This document shows positions 1 to 5,013 of a DNA stretch of 6,173 nucleotides, piece by piece. Positions within the stretch are counted from its first letter, which is position 1. Each line of letters starts with the position of its first letter. Origin of the DNA: Candidatus Symbiobacter sp. (GTDB lineage Bacteria > Pseudomonadota > Alphaproteobacteria > Elsterales > Elsteraceae); contig JASGCR010000138.1 in the NCBI GenBank assembly GCA_030054015.1, positions 1-6,173 of the forward strand, given 5' to 3'. The notes beneath the pieces were generated by a model. That model searched no databases. It was not told where the DNA came from and worked only from the letters and a program-made list of their open reading frames with translations. Position numbers and translations under genes: made by a program.

Positions 1-1
1 T

Positions 2-42
2 CCCCGCCGAAATATCCGTGTAACGGATATTTCGTGTCGGGG
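2..42. repeat. Inverted repeat 1 (10-bp perfect inner stem)
   Basis: GAAATATCCG at 9-18 is the exact reverse complement of CGGATATTTC at 24-33, around a five-base loop TGTAA. An outer stem pairs CCCCG (2-6) with CGGGG (38-42) across a small internal loop. It is the first of four contiguous dyads. It could be an RNA hairpin at the 3' end of an upstream transcript or a palindromic repeat unit. No T-tract follows it, so it is not a classical intrinsic terminator. Confidence 0.85.
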
Positions 43-83
43 AATCCCCCAGGAGGATTATTCCTTAAAACTCCTGGGGGATT
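43..83. repeat. Inverted repeat 2 (13-bp perfect stem)
   Basis: AATCCCCCAGGAG at 43-55 is perfectly complementary to CTCCTGGGGGATT at 71-83, with a 15-base AT-rich loop at 56-70. It begins at the base after repeat 1 ends. Its 5' arm could also pair with the end of repeat 1 (GGGGA 39-43 with TCCCC 45-49), so alternative folds are possible. Thirteen perfect base pairs is far beyond chance for a region this size. Confidence 0.88.
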
Positions 84-131
84 ACCCAACTCAGACGGCA
101 AGCGGAAATCCGCTTGCCGTCTGGTGGGTAA
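82..131. repeat. Inverted repeat 3 (15-bp stem, outer 7-bp stem)
   Basis: The arm CAGACGGCAAGCGGA at 92-106 pairs perfectly with TCCGCTTGCCGTCTG at 109-123, leaving only AA at the centre, so in RNA the loop would probably open to AAAT. An outer stem pairs TTACCCA (82-88) with TGGGTAA (125-131). The seven-T run at 140-146 starts eight bases after the outer stem. That makes this the most terminator-like dyad of the cluster, but the spacing is too long for a textbook intrinsic terminator. Confidence 0.88.
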
Positions 132-175
132 TGACGCTCTTTTTTTGGCCCTCAAGACTTAAAAGAAAGAGTCAT
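131..175. repeat. Inverted repeat 4 (ATGAC...GTCAT)
   Basis: ATGAC (131-135) pairs with GTCAT (171-175), and TCTTT (138-142) pairs with AAAGA (166-170). A two-base GC bulge interrupts the 5' arm, and further T-A pairing inside is possible. It shares base 131 with the outer stem of repeat 3, so the two cannot both be fully closed there. It is AT-rich and weaker than the first three and may be partly fortuitous. Confidence 0.5.
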
Positions 176-224
176 GAGCCAAGCTTGTCATTGTCGCCGC
201 TTCTCGCTATGATCACGGCGAATG

Positions 225-258
225 CGTCACAGGACGAAATTAGTTTCGTCACATGACG
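225..258. repeat. Imperfect dyad in the flhF leader
   Basis: CGTCA (225-229) pairs with TGACG (254-258), and GACGAAA (233-239) pairs with TTTCGTC (244-250) around TTAG. A symmetric 3x3 internal mismatch separates the stems. The dyad could be a protein-binding operator or a leader-RNA hairpin. It lies about 165 bases upstream of the flhF start, beside an AT-rich stretch (262-297). No known operator was recognised. Confidence 0.55.
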
Positions 259-368
259 GAATCTTGCATATTTCACGGCTTTATATTACGCTTTTTTAGA
301 TAGACGTGCAAGTGGTGCGCAGAGATAAAAGGTCAATATCTGGGATTGCTTGGCGACCAGGGTGGCGA

Positions 369-431
369 ATGCAGCACGTTGACGCAACCGCCGCCTGGTT
401 GGTTAAAAGGGGTACCAAATTGTGCGCATGA
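369..431 (+). CDS. Candidate 20-codon leader ORF overlapping the flhF start (doubtful)
   Basis: An ATG at 369 opens a 20-codon reading frame (peptide begins MQHVDATAAW) that ends in TGA at 429-431. That stop overlaps the in-frame ATG at 428 of flhF as ATGA. AGGG at 359-362 lies six bases upstream of the ATG and could serve as a Shine-Dalgarno sequence. The same frame is open back to a GTG at 306. The arrangement would allow translational coupling to flhF. The peptide resembles nothing I recognise, and so short a frame is easily fortuitous. Confidence 0.15.
   Translation: MQHVDATAAWLVKRGTKLCA
405..412 (+). promoter_or_regulatory. Shine-Dalgarno sequence for flhF
   Basis: AAAAGGGG lies nine bases before the GTG at 422 and fifteen before the in-frame ATG at 428. 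The spacing favours GTG 422. That start also gives an N-terminus, MRMKVFQA, that matches the MRxKxF opening usual in FlhF. Confidence 0.6.
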
Positions 432-1450
432 AGGTGTTTCAGGCCAGCACGATGCCAGAGGCCATGCGGCTGGTGCGTGAAGAATTGGGGGATAACGCCA
501 TCATTGTCGCCAATCAGCGCAGCGACGATGGCGGCGGGGTGCGCGTCACCGCCGCCGTGGACGAGCCGGAAAATTACCCGCCCTTTGGCAGCGAACACGA
601 GACAGAACCGCCCGATATTTTGGATGAGTTGGCCAATGCCTTGGATCGTCATGGTGTGCCGGGGGCTCTGACCGAGCGTTTGCTCCATGCGGCGGCACCT
701 TTGGCGGAAAAATTATTGCGGGCGGCTTCGGCCCTCGAAGTTGACCCGCCGGTTATGACCATGGCGGCGGCCCTGGATCGGGTGTTTGATTTCAACCCCT
801 TGCCGGATAGCGGTCAGCATCCGCCGTTAATGCTGGTGGGGCCGCCAGGATCGGGCAAAACCGTGTCGGTGGCGAAATTGGCGGTGGCGGCGGTGTTGGC
901 CAATCGTCCGGTGAATGTGATCTCCACCGATACCATTCGTGCGGGCGGGGTGTCACAACTTGGTGCCTTTACCCGCATCATGGATATTGATCTCGATACC
1001 GCGCTTGATCCTTTGGGGTTGCGGGAATATCTGGACGAGATTGCGGCCCGCAACCAGGAAGCCCTGACTTTGATCGATACCGCCGGGATCAACCCCTATA
1101 ATGCCGATGAACGCGAAGAATTAAGACAATATGTGAAAGCGGCAGCATGTGATATTATCCTGGTGCTCGCCGCCGGATGTGACAGCGAAGAAGCCGGCGA
1201 AATGGCGCGCTTATTCGCCGAAATTGGGGCGACACGCTTGCTCGTGACGCGATTAGACGCCGCCCAAAGATTGGGGAGTATTTTGGTGGCCGCCGATGCG
1301 GGACCTTTGCAATTTTGTTCGTCCAGCATCACAGCCCGCGTGGCGGATGGGCTGGCGGTCTTGAATCCGGTGTCCTTGGCCCGCTTGCTGATCCCTGAAT
1401 TTACTCCCGTCTCCCGTGTAATCGAACGGCCAACAGCGATGGCATCATGA
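422..1450 (+). CDS. flhF: Flagellar biosynthesis protein FlhF (SRP-type GTPase)
   Basis: FlhF is a membrane-associated GTPase of the SIMIBI/SRP class. It marks where a polar flagellum is built and recruits early basal-body parts. The 342-residue product begins with the conserved B-domain signature (MRMKVFQASTMPEAMRLVRE, then ELGDNAIIV). The NG domain follows: P-loop GPPGSGKT at 140-147, the SRP-like motif DTIRAGGVSQL at 170-180, DTAG at 219-222, and TRLD at 276-279 in place of the usual TKxD base-recognition motif. The closing region (FCSSSITARVADGL, about 298-311) lacks the TGQ-like loop common in gammaproteobacterial FlhF. The protein is also shorter than those of Vibrio or Pseudomonas, mainly through a short linker between B and N domains. 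GTG 422 was chosen from the Shine-Dalgarno spacing and the N-terminus. ATG 428 is the alternative. The stop overlaps flhG by four bases (ATGA), indicating translational coupling. Confidence 0.95.
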   Translation: MRMKVFQASTMPEAMRLVREELGDNAIIVANQRSDDGGGVRVTAAVDEPENYPPFGSEHETEPPDILDELANALDRHGVPGALTERLLHAAAPLAEKLLRAASALEVDPPVMTMAAALDRVFDFNPLPDSGQHPPLMLVGPPGSGKTVSVAKLAVAAVLANRPVNVISTDTIRAGGVSQLGAFTRIMDIDLDTALDPLGLREYLDEIAARNQEALTLIDTAGINPYNADEREELRQYVKAAACDIILVLAAGCDSEEAGEMARLFAEIGATRLLVTRLDAAQRLGSILVAADAGPLQFCSSSITARVADGLAVLNPVSLARLLIPEFTPVSRVIERPTAMAS

Positions 1451-2382
1451 CAGAAACAACCGAAACGCAACGCCGTGACCCCATCGACCCGCAAAATCTT
1501 TCCCCATCGGGGGGAGGTGTCCAAGGCATGACCCAAGGCATGACCTTGGCTCCGGAAAGACTTACCCTGCCGGTGGCGAAGAATATGATCGCGGTCGGAT
1601 CGGGCAAAGGCGGGGTGGGCAAGACATTCTTTTCGATCACCCTCAGCCATGCTTTGGCCAAAAAAGGCGGCAAGGTCTTATTGGTTGACGGCGATTTGGG
1701 TCTGGCCAATATCGACGTGCAATTGGGCATCGCCGCCCGCAGCGATTTGGCCAAATTCATGGCTGGGCGGGCGAGTTTGGCCCAAGCCACCACCCATTAT
1801 GGCGAAGGCAAATTTGATATTTTGGCCGGATCATCGGGGGCGGGCAGTTTGGCCTCGCTCCCCCCCAGCCGGATAGCGCGGTTGGGCAGCGATTTGGTTG
1901 AATATGCCAAAAATTATGACTATGTGGTGTTGGATTTGGGGGCGGGAGTGGATCGCATGGTGCGCCTGCTCGCCAGCCATGCCGCCCGCCGCTTGGTGGT
2001 GGTGACGGGCGAGCCGACCTCTTTGACCGATGGCTATGCCTTTATCAAAACCAGCATGGCCGACAGCCAGGCGGCCCAGGCTGCTAAGAGCCAGGCGGCC
2101 AAGAGCAAATCGGAGTCCGGACTCAAAGACGAAACCGGCGGAGCGGGCGGAGTTGAAATCGTGGTGAATCAATCGCGTTCGCAGCAAGAAGGCGGTCGCA
2201 CGTACCAGGCCTTGGCGCGGGCTTGTGAGTCTTTCCTGCATTTTACGCCGCGTTTGGCTGGTATTATTCGCCGTGATCGCCATGTCGTCGAAACCATCCG
2301 TGGACAAGTTCCCATTTTGGCGAAATTTCCCAATACCGATGCCGCCCGTGATATTATGGCGATTGCGCAAAGATTGCGCTAA
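1447..2382 (+). CDS. flhG: FlhG, MinD/ParA-type ATPase regulating flagellar number
   Basis: FlhG (FleN, YlxH) is a MinD-like ATPase that dimerises on ATP and stimulates FlhF GTPase, thereby limiting flagellar number. The 311-residue product has the deviant Walker A GSGKGGVGKT at 51-60, the A' motif DGDLGLANIDVQLG at 81-94, and a Walker B-like YVVLDLGAGVD at 159-169. TGEPTSLTDGYA follows at 187-198 and VVNQSRSQQEGGRTY at 239-253. A 50-residue polar N-terminal extension shows no DQAxxLR motif, the FlhF-activating element known from other FlhG proteins. Residues about 205-235 are an Ala/Lys/Ser-rich insertion not typical of the family. The chain ends at AIAQRLR, leaving only a short possible amphipathic membrane-targeting helix. 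The start at 1447 relies on coupling to flhF because no good Shine-Dalgarno precedes it. ATG 1528 is a serious alternative. The family call is firm. Confidence 0.95.
   Translation: MTETTETQRRDPIDPQNLSPSGGGVQGMTQGMTLAPERLTLPVAKNMIAVGSGKGGVGKTFFSITLSHALAKKGGKVLLVDGDLGLANIDVQLGIAARSDLAKFMAGRASLAQATTHYGEGKFDILAGSSGAGSLASLPPSRIARLGSDLVEYAKNYDYVVLDLGAGVDRMVRLLASHAARRLVVVTGEPTSLTDGYAFIKTSMADSQAAQAAKSQAAKSKSESGLKDETGGAGGVEIVVNQSRSQQEGGRTYQALARACESFLHFTPRLAGIIRRDRHVVETIRGQVPILAKFPNTDAARDIMAIAQRLR
1513..1519 (+). promoter_or_regulatory. Internal Shine-Dalgarno suggesting an alternative flhG start at 1528
   Basis: GGAGGTG lies eight bases before the in-frame ATG at 1528, which is codon 28 of the long flhG frame. 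It is the best ribosome-binding sequence near this gene. Starting there would remove 27 polar, unconserved residues and leave the ATPase core intact. CCCC at 1502-1505 can pair with GGGG at 1509-1512 just upstream, forming a very small hairpin beside the site. Confidence 0.4.
1521..1544 (+). repeat. Perfect 12-bp tandem duplication in flhG
   Basis: CCAAGGCATGAC occurs twice back to back (1521-1532 and 1533-1544) and encodes the repeated residues QGMTQGMT. It sits in the variable N-terminal extension and duplicates the candidate ATG start, at 1528 and 1540. It looks like a slippage duplication tolerated in an unconstrained segment. Confidence 0.85.
2065..2100 (+). repeat. 12-bp direct repeats inside the flhG insertion
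   Basis: AGCCAGGCGGCC occurs at 2065-2076 and 2089-2100, 24 bases apart, encoding SQAA twice within SQAAQAAKSQAAKS. Each copy leads into AAGAGC (2086-2091 and 2101-2106). The repeats form the core of the low-complexity insertion at FlhG residues 205-235 and suggest growth by in-frame duplication. Confidence 0.85.
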
Positions 2383-2390
2383 TTTTCGCC

Positions 2391-2397
2391 GGATGGG
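2391..2397 (+). promoter_or_regulatory. Shine-Dalgarno sequence for the FliK-like gene
   Basis: GGATGGG lies five bases before ATG 2403, inside the 20-base gap after the flhG stop. It favours ATG 2403 over the in-frame ATG at 2415, although both are possible. Confidence 0.5.
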
Positions 2398-2402
2398 TAA
2401 CA

Positions 2403-4451
2403 ATGGCCAGAGACATGATCCCGCCCAATCTCAATCAACCCGCTTTGCCTTCGGCAAGTCCCGCCGCCGCCGCCAATGCCGCCGCAGCCGCCTCCAATGC
2501 CGGGGCCGGAGCCGGGGCTGGAGCTGGAGCTGGGGCGGCCAGCAGCAGCCCAGTCATCGTCGCGCCGGGCCGCCCGCCCGCGCCGCCGCCGCCGCCATCT
2601 TTGCCGCCCGCCGCCAACCTGTCCATGCGTTTGCTCGCGGTGGGTTTGGCCAAAGCCCCGGAATGGTTTAACCATATCGGCCAAGTAACCGTCTTGCCGG
2701 CCAAGGTTGCCAGCGTCGATGCGGCGGGGGTGGCGACCTTGATCACCCCGGCGGGCGACCTAAGTTTTGTGCCAAATTCCCCCTTAACGTTGGGCAGCCA
2801 GGTGCGGTTGCTCATCGAACAACAGCCTTTGCCGCAAGTCACGGTGCTTAACGATAACGAAATGCCACCCCCGATTCGATTCACCCCCGATCTTGCCCTG
2901 GGTGTCCCCTCACGCGCCAGCTGGCCGCCGGTTGAGGAAGGTGATTATTTGGCGGTGCAAATCATGGCCATGCCGCCAAATCCTTTGGGGGACGGTACCC
3001 TGATTGACAGTGCCAATGCGGAGTCGCTGCTCGATTTGCAACGCGCCACCGAGCAAATTCGCGGCTATGTCTCGGAGGGCGGGCGGGCATCAACCACCTT
3101 TTTAAGCACCCTGTTAGGGCAAACCGCCGCGCCGATTTTGCAACAATTGGCCGATGGCACCCCAGCCAGCGGCACCCATACCGCCTGGCCGAGCGATGCC
3201 GCTGCACTTCATTTGGTCTCGCCGCAATCCATTTCCACCACCACCGAGGGGGTCGCGGCACCGGTGACGCTGTTATCGAGCGCGGCACCGTTTGCCGCCA
3301 AGGTTTTTCCGGCTGGTGCCGCACTTAGCCCATCGCCGCAAGCTTCGTCCGCGCTGGCCTCGCCCGCGCTGGCGAATATGGCGAATAACGGCGTTGCCCT
3401 GGCGGGACTCCCGATTCCGGCGGCCCTGGGCGCGATTCGGCTGGGCGATCTGCGGCAAGCGCAAGTTTTGGCAATCTTGCCGCCCAGTTCCCCCCTTGCC
3501 GTCGATGCGGCGGTAAAAGAGGCGGCGGCGGTAAAGACAGAGGGAGCGGCGGAGTTGGCCGCCAAATTACCGCCGGATAAAGCCCAAACTTACTTAAATC
3601 TGCGGGTGGTGGAAGCGACCGTGGTCGGGGTCGATGCCGAAGGCCAGACCGTGGCCTCGATTGGGCCGGTGCTGGTGACCTTGCCCATCTCGCCGCCGCC
3701 CATTCGCAGTCAGCTTATTCTGGCCTGGGATGCGACGGTCCCCACCCCCTCCAGTGCCAATATTGTGGCGAGCGATCTGGCGGGCTGGATCACGCAATTG
3801 CTGCGCCACATGGCGGGAACCGGCGCCGAATCCCCCTTATTGGCAACCATCCCGGGCCTGGGTCATAACCTCGCGGCGCAAATGGCCATCTATGTGCAGG
3901 CCGCCGACCGCAAAGACATCCGCGCCATCATTTCCGCCGCCACCGAGGCAATGATCGATGGCAAGCCCGAAGCCAAGGCCGCCTTTCAACAAATCCGCCA
4001 AAATTTTGCCGGCGAGATTTCCGGGGCGACCGAGGAAAGCGGCACGCCTTGGCGCAGTTTTACGGTGCCCCTGGTGCCGCCCCAGGGGGCGCATTACCCG
4101 ATCCCTCCGATTAAACTGGCCTTGCATGGCGCGAATCCCGATTCCGAGCAAGAAAAAAATAAGCATCGGCGGGGCGGGCAGCCGGGCGTACGGTTTGTCG
4201 TCGATCTTGATCTGTCGCGCATGGGTGCGGTGCAGTTGGACGGTCTCGCGCGGGAAAAAAAGTTGGATTTGGTGATTCGGACGCCCACCCCCCTAGCCGA
4301 GGGCGTCCGCCAAGGGATTAGCGAGATTTTTAACCGCGTCATGGCCGCGCATAGTCTCCAGGGCCAGGCCTTGTTCCAGGTCGCCCCCAAATTTGTCCCG
4401 CCGGTCATGCCGGATGTGGTGCCGCGGGCCTTGCCGAAAATCCTGGTCTAG
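2403..4451 (+). CDS. FliK-like flagellar hook-length control protein
   Basis: This 682-residue protein probably belongs to the FliK hook-length-control family, whose members measure hook length and switch export specificity. The best evidence is the C-terminus, about 596-662. VRFVVDLDLSRMGAVQLDGL is followed by a basic stretch, LDLVIRTPTPLAEGVRQGI and a helix ending GQALFQVAPK. This matches the hydrophobic strand pattern of the FliK C-terminal domain (Flg_hook). The N-terminus is low complexity: poly-Ala 21-30, an Ala-Gly alternation 33-45 and five prolines 61-65. Two weakly similar beta-rich segments at about 92-138 and 397-441 share a V-x-x-V-D-A-x-G core. The stretch between them (about 210-395) is Ala/Pro/Ser-rich and probably flexible. 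No signal peptide or membrane segment is seen, as expected for a type III-exported protein. It lies 20 bases after flhG, so it is likely co-transcribed. It could instead be a diverged flagellar protein sharing only the C-terminal fold. Confidence 0.7.
   Translation: MARDMIPPNLNQPALPSASPAAAANAAAAASNAGAGAGAGAGAGAASSSPVIVAPGRPPAPPPPPSLPPAANLSMRLLAVGLAKAPEWFNHIGQVTVLPAKVASVDAAGVATLITPAGDLSFVPNSPLTLGSQVRLLIEQQPLPQVTVLNDNEMPPPIRFTPDLALGVPSRASWPPVEEGDYLAVQIMAMPPNPLGDGTLIDSANAESLLDLQRATEQIRGYVSEGGRASTTFLSTLLGQTAAPILQQLADGTPASGTHTAWPSDAAALHLVSPQSISTTTEGVAAPVTLLSSAAPFAAKVFPAGAALSPSPQASSALASPALANMANNGVALAGLPIPAALGAIRLGDLRQAQVLAILPPSSPLAVDAAVKEAAAVKTEGAAELAAKLPPDKAQTYLNLRVVEATVVGVDAEGQTVASIGPVLVTLPISPPPIRSQLILAWDATVPTPSSANIVASDLAGWITQLLRHMAGTGAESPLLATIPGLGHNLAAQMAIYVQAADRKDIRAIISAATEAMIDGKPEAKAAFQQIRQNFAGEISGATEESGTPWRSFTVPLVPPQGAHYPIPPIKLALHGANPDSEQEKNKHRRGGQPGVRFVVDLDLSRMGAVQLDGLAREKKLDLVIRTPTPLAEGVRQGISEIFNRVMAAHSLQGQALFQVAPKFVPPVMPDVVPRALPKILV
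2499..2537 (+). repeat. Hexameric Gly-Ala codon repeat in the FliK-like gene
   Basis: Thirteen codons alternate Ala and Gly (residues 33-45), built from six-base units of the form GGN-GCN. The 3' half includes nearly identical GGAGCT copies. The tract follows a GCC-rich poly-Ala region and precedes a CCG-rich proline tract. Six-base units change length without shifting the frame, so the tract could vary between strains. Confidence 0.85.
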
Positions 4452-4474
4452 GATGCTTTCCTCACCGCTTTGGC

Positions 4475-4503
4475 TGGAAAAATCGCGGCGAACCTGTCAT
4501 AAT
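4475..4503 (+). promoter_or_regulatory. Candidate sigma70-type promoter for the NDUFA12 operon
   Basis: TGGAAA (4475-4480) and CATAAT (4498-4503) are separated by 17 bases, matching the -35 and -10 consensus at four and five of six positions. Transcription would start near 4510, some 48 bases before ATG 4558. It lies in the only sizeable gap between the flagellar and respiratory genes. A second CATAAT occurs at 4529-4534 but has no good -35 at correct spacing. Confidence 0.4.
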
Positions 4504-4557
4504 GCTGTGTTGCCACCGCAAAATGGGACATAATTTAGGCGCAGGAACAAAACCATC

Positions 4558-4974
4558 ATGACGTTATCGACCAAAATATCGACCTGGATGAATGGCCAAT
4601 ATGTTGGCAAAGATCGCTATGGCAATCGCTATTACCAATCCCGCCTGCCCAGCACCCACCCCAAAAGGCGGCGTTGGGTGATGTATCAGGGACTGCCCGA
4701 ACCCTCCAAAGTCCCGCCGGAATGGTTTGGTTGGTTGCATTATTCCGAAGACCAACCCCTGCGTTCGGAACCCAATGCCCATCTCGATGCCAAAAGCGGC
4801 TCGCAAACCGAGCGGCCCCATTCCGCCCTGAATTACCAACCCAATTTTTCCGGCACCAAATGGGCCTGGCGGCCGCCTGGCTCGGTGGTGGCGGGCGGGC
4901 ATCGCCCCGCCGCAACCGGCGATTACCAGGCCTGGCAACCGGCGGCCCCGCTGGTACTCGATCAGAAAAAATAA
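4558..4974 (+). CDS. NDUFA12-family NADH:ubiquinone oxidoreductase (complex I) subunit
   Basis: This is the bacterial counterpart of mitochondrial complex I accessory subunit NDUFA12 (B17.2), a small protein bound to the peripheral arm of NADH:ubiquinone oxidoreductase. The 138-residue product carries the family landmarks in order: GQYVGKDRYGNRYYQ (13-27), RRRWVMYQGLPEPSKVPPEW (37-56), GWLHYSEDQP (58-67), NYQPNFSGT (92-100) and the tail RPAATGDYQAW (116-126). Residue 57 is Phe where human and many other members have His (PPEWH). There is no signal peptide or membrane helix, as expected for a peripheral subunit. The weak Shine-Dalgarno AGGA at 4543-4546 is 11 bases upstream. The gene stands apart from any nuo cluster, which is usual for this family in Alphaproteobacteria, and leads a probable operon with mlaD 39 bases downstream. 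Confidence 0.93.
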   Translation: MTLSTKISTWMNGQYVGKDRYGNRYYQSRLPSTHPKRRRWVMYQGLPEPSKVPPEWFGWLHYSEDQPLRSEPNAHLDAKSGSQTERPHSALNYQPNFSGTKWAWRPPGSVVAGGHRPAATGDYQAWQPAAPLVLDQKK

Positions 4975-5013
4975 TGCGCCGCGCCCGCCAACCCTCAGAC
5001 AAGTACCAACGCC

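Larger units (their letters stand above)
1..421. other. Non-coding leader region upstream of flhF
   Basis: This 421-base stretch has no convincing gene on either strand. The first 175 bases are almost entirely inverted repeats, listed separately. Bases 176-300 are AT-richer and contain another dyad at 225-258. Bases 300-421 form the immediate leader of flhF with its Shine-Dalgarno sequence. Any upstream gene must end before base 1. In related alphaproteobacteria flhA often precedes flhF, but nothing here shows that. I found no promoter with both a good -35 and -10 at correct spacing, and no GG-N10-GC sigma54 core in the parts I examined. Confidence 0.7.

Noticed and set aside
92..146. Inverted repeat 3 plus the T-tract as an intrinsic terminator
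   Set aside because: The T-run starts 16 bases after the inner stem and eight after the outer one. Intrinsic terminators need it immediately after the stem. It was kept as a repeat only.
174..256. Two overlapping mini-ORFs (12 codons at 174-212, 15 codons at 209-256, joined by ATGA)
   Set aside because: They are very short, have no good Shine-Dalgarno at proper spacing and overlap a dyad. They are probably chance frames.
264..287. TTGCAT and TATATT as a sigma70 promoter for flhF
   Set aside because: The spacer is only 12 bases, far below the usual 16-18, and shifting either box gives poor matches.
331..376. A sigma54 (GG-N10-GC) promoter upstream of flhF
   Set aside because: Several GG pairs were checked and none has GC at the required distance with a flanking TTGC-like box.
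1096..1650. A 184-codon open frame on the minus strand across the flhF-flhG junction
   Set aside because: It lies opposite two confidently identified genes, shows no family motif and is a typical antisense shadow of GC-rich coding DNA. The other long minus-strand frames (1831-2403, 3209-3565, 3837-4166, 4556-5089) were dismissed for the same reason.
2457..2597. A CRISPR-like or mobile repeat array
   Set aside because: The repeats are in-frame codon runs for Ala, Gly and Pro, with no spacers and no palindromic repeat units.
2225..2671. A 148-codon + strand frame spanning the flhG end and the FliK-like start
   Set aside because: It overlaps two better genes in another frame and is Arg/Gln-rich low complexity produced by the GCC and GGAGCT repeats read out of frame.
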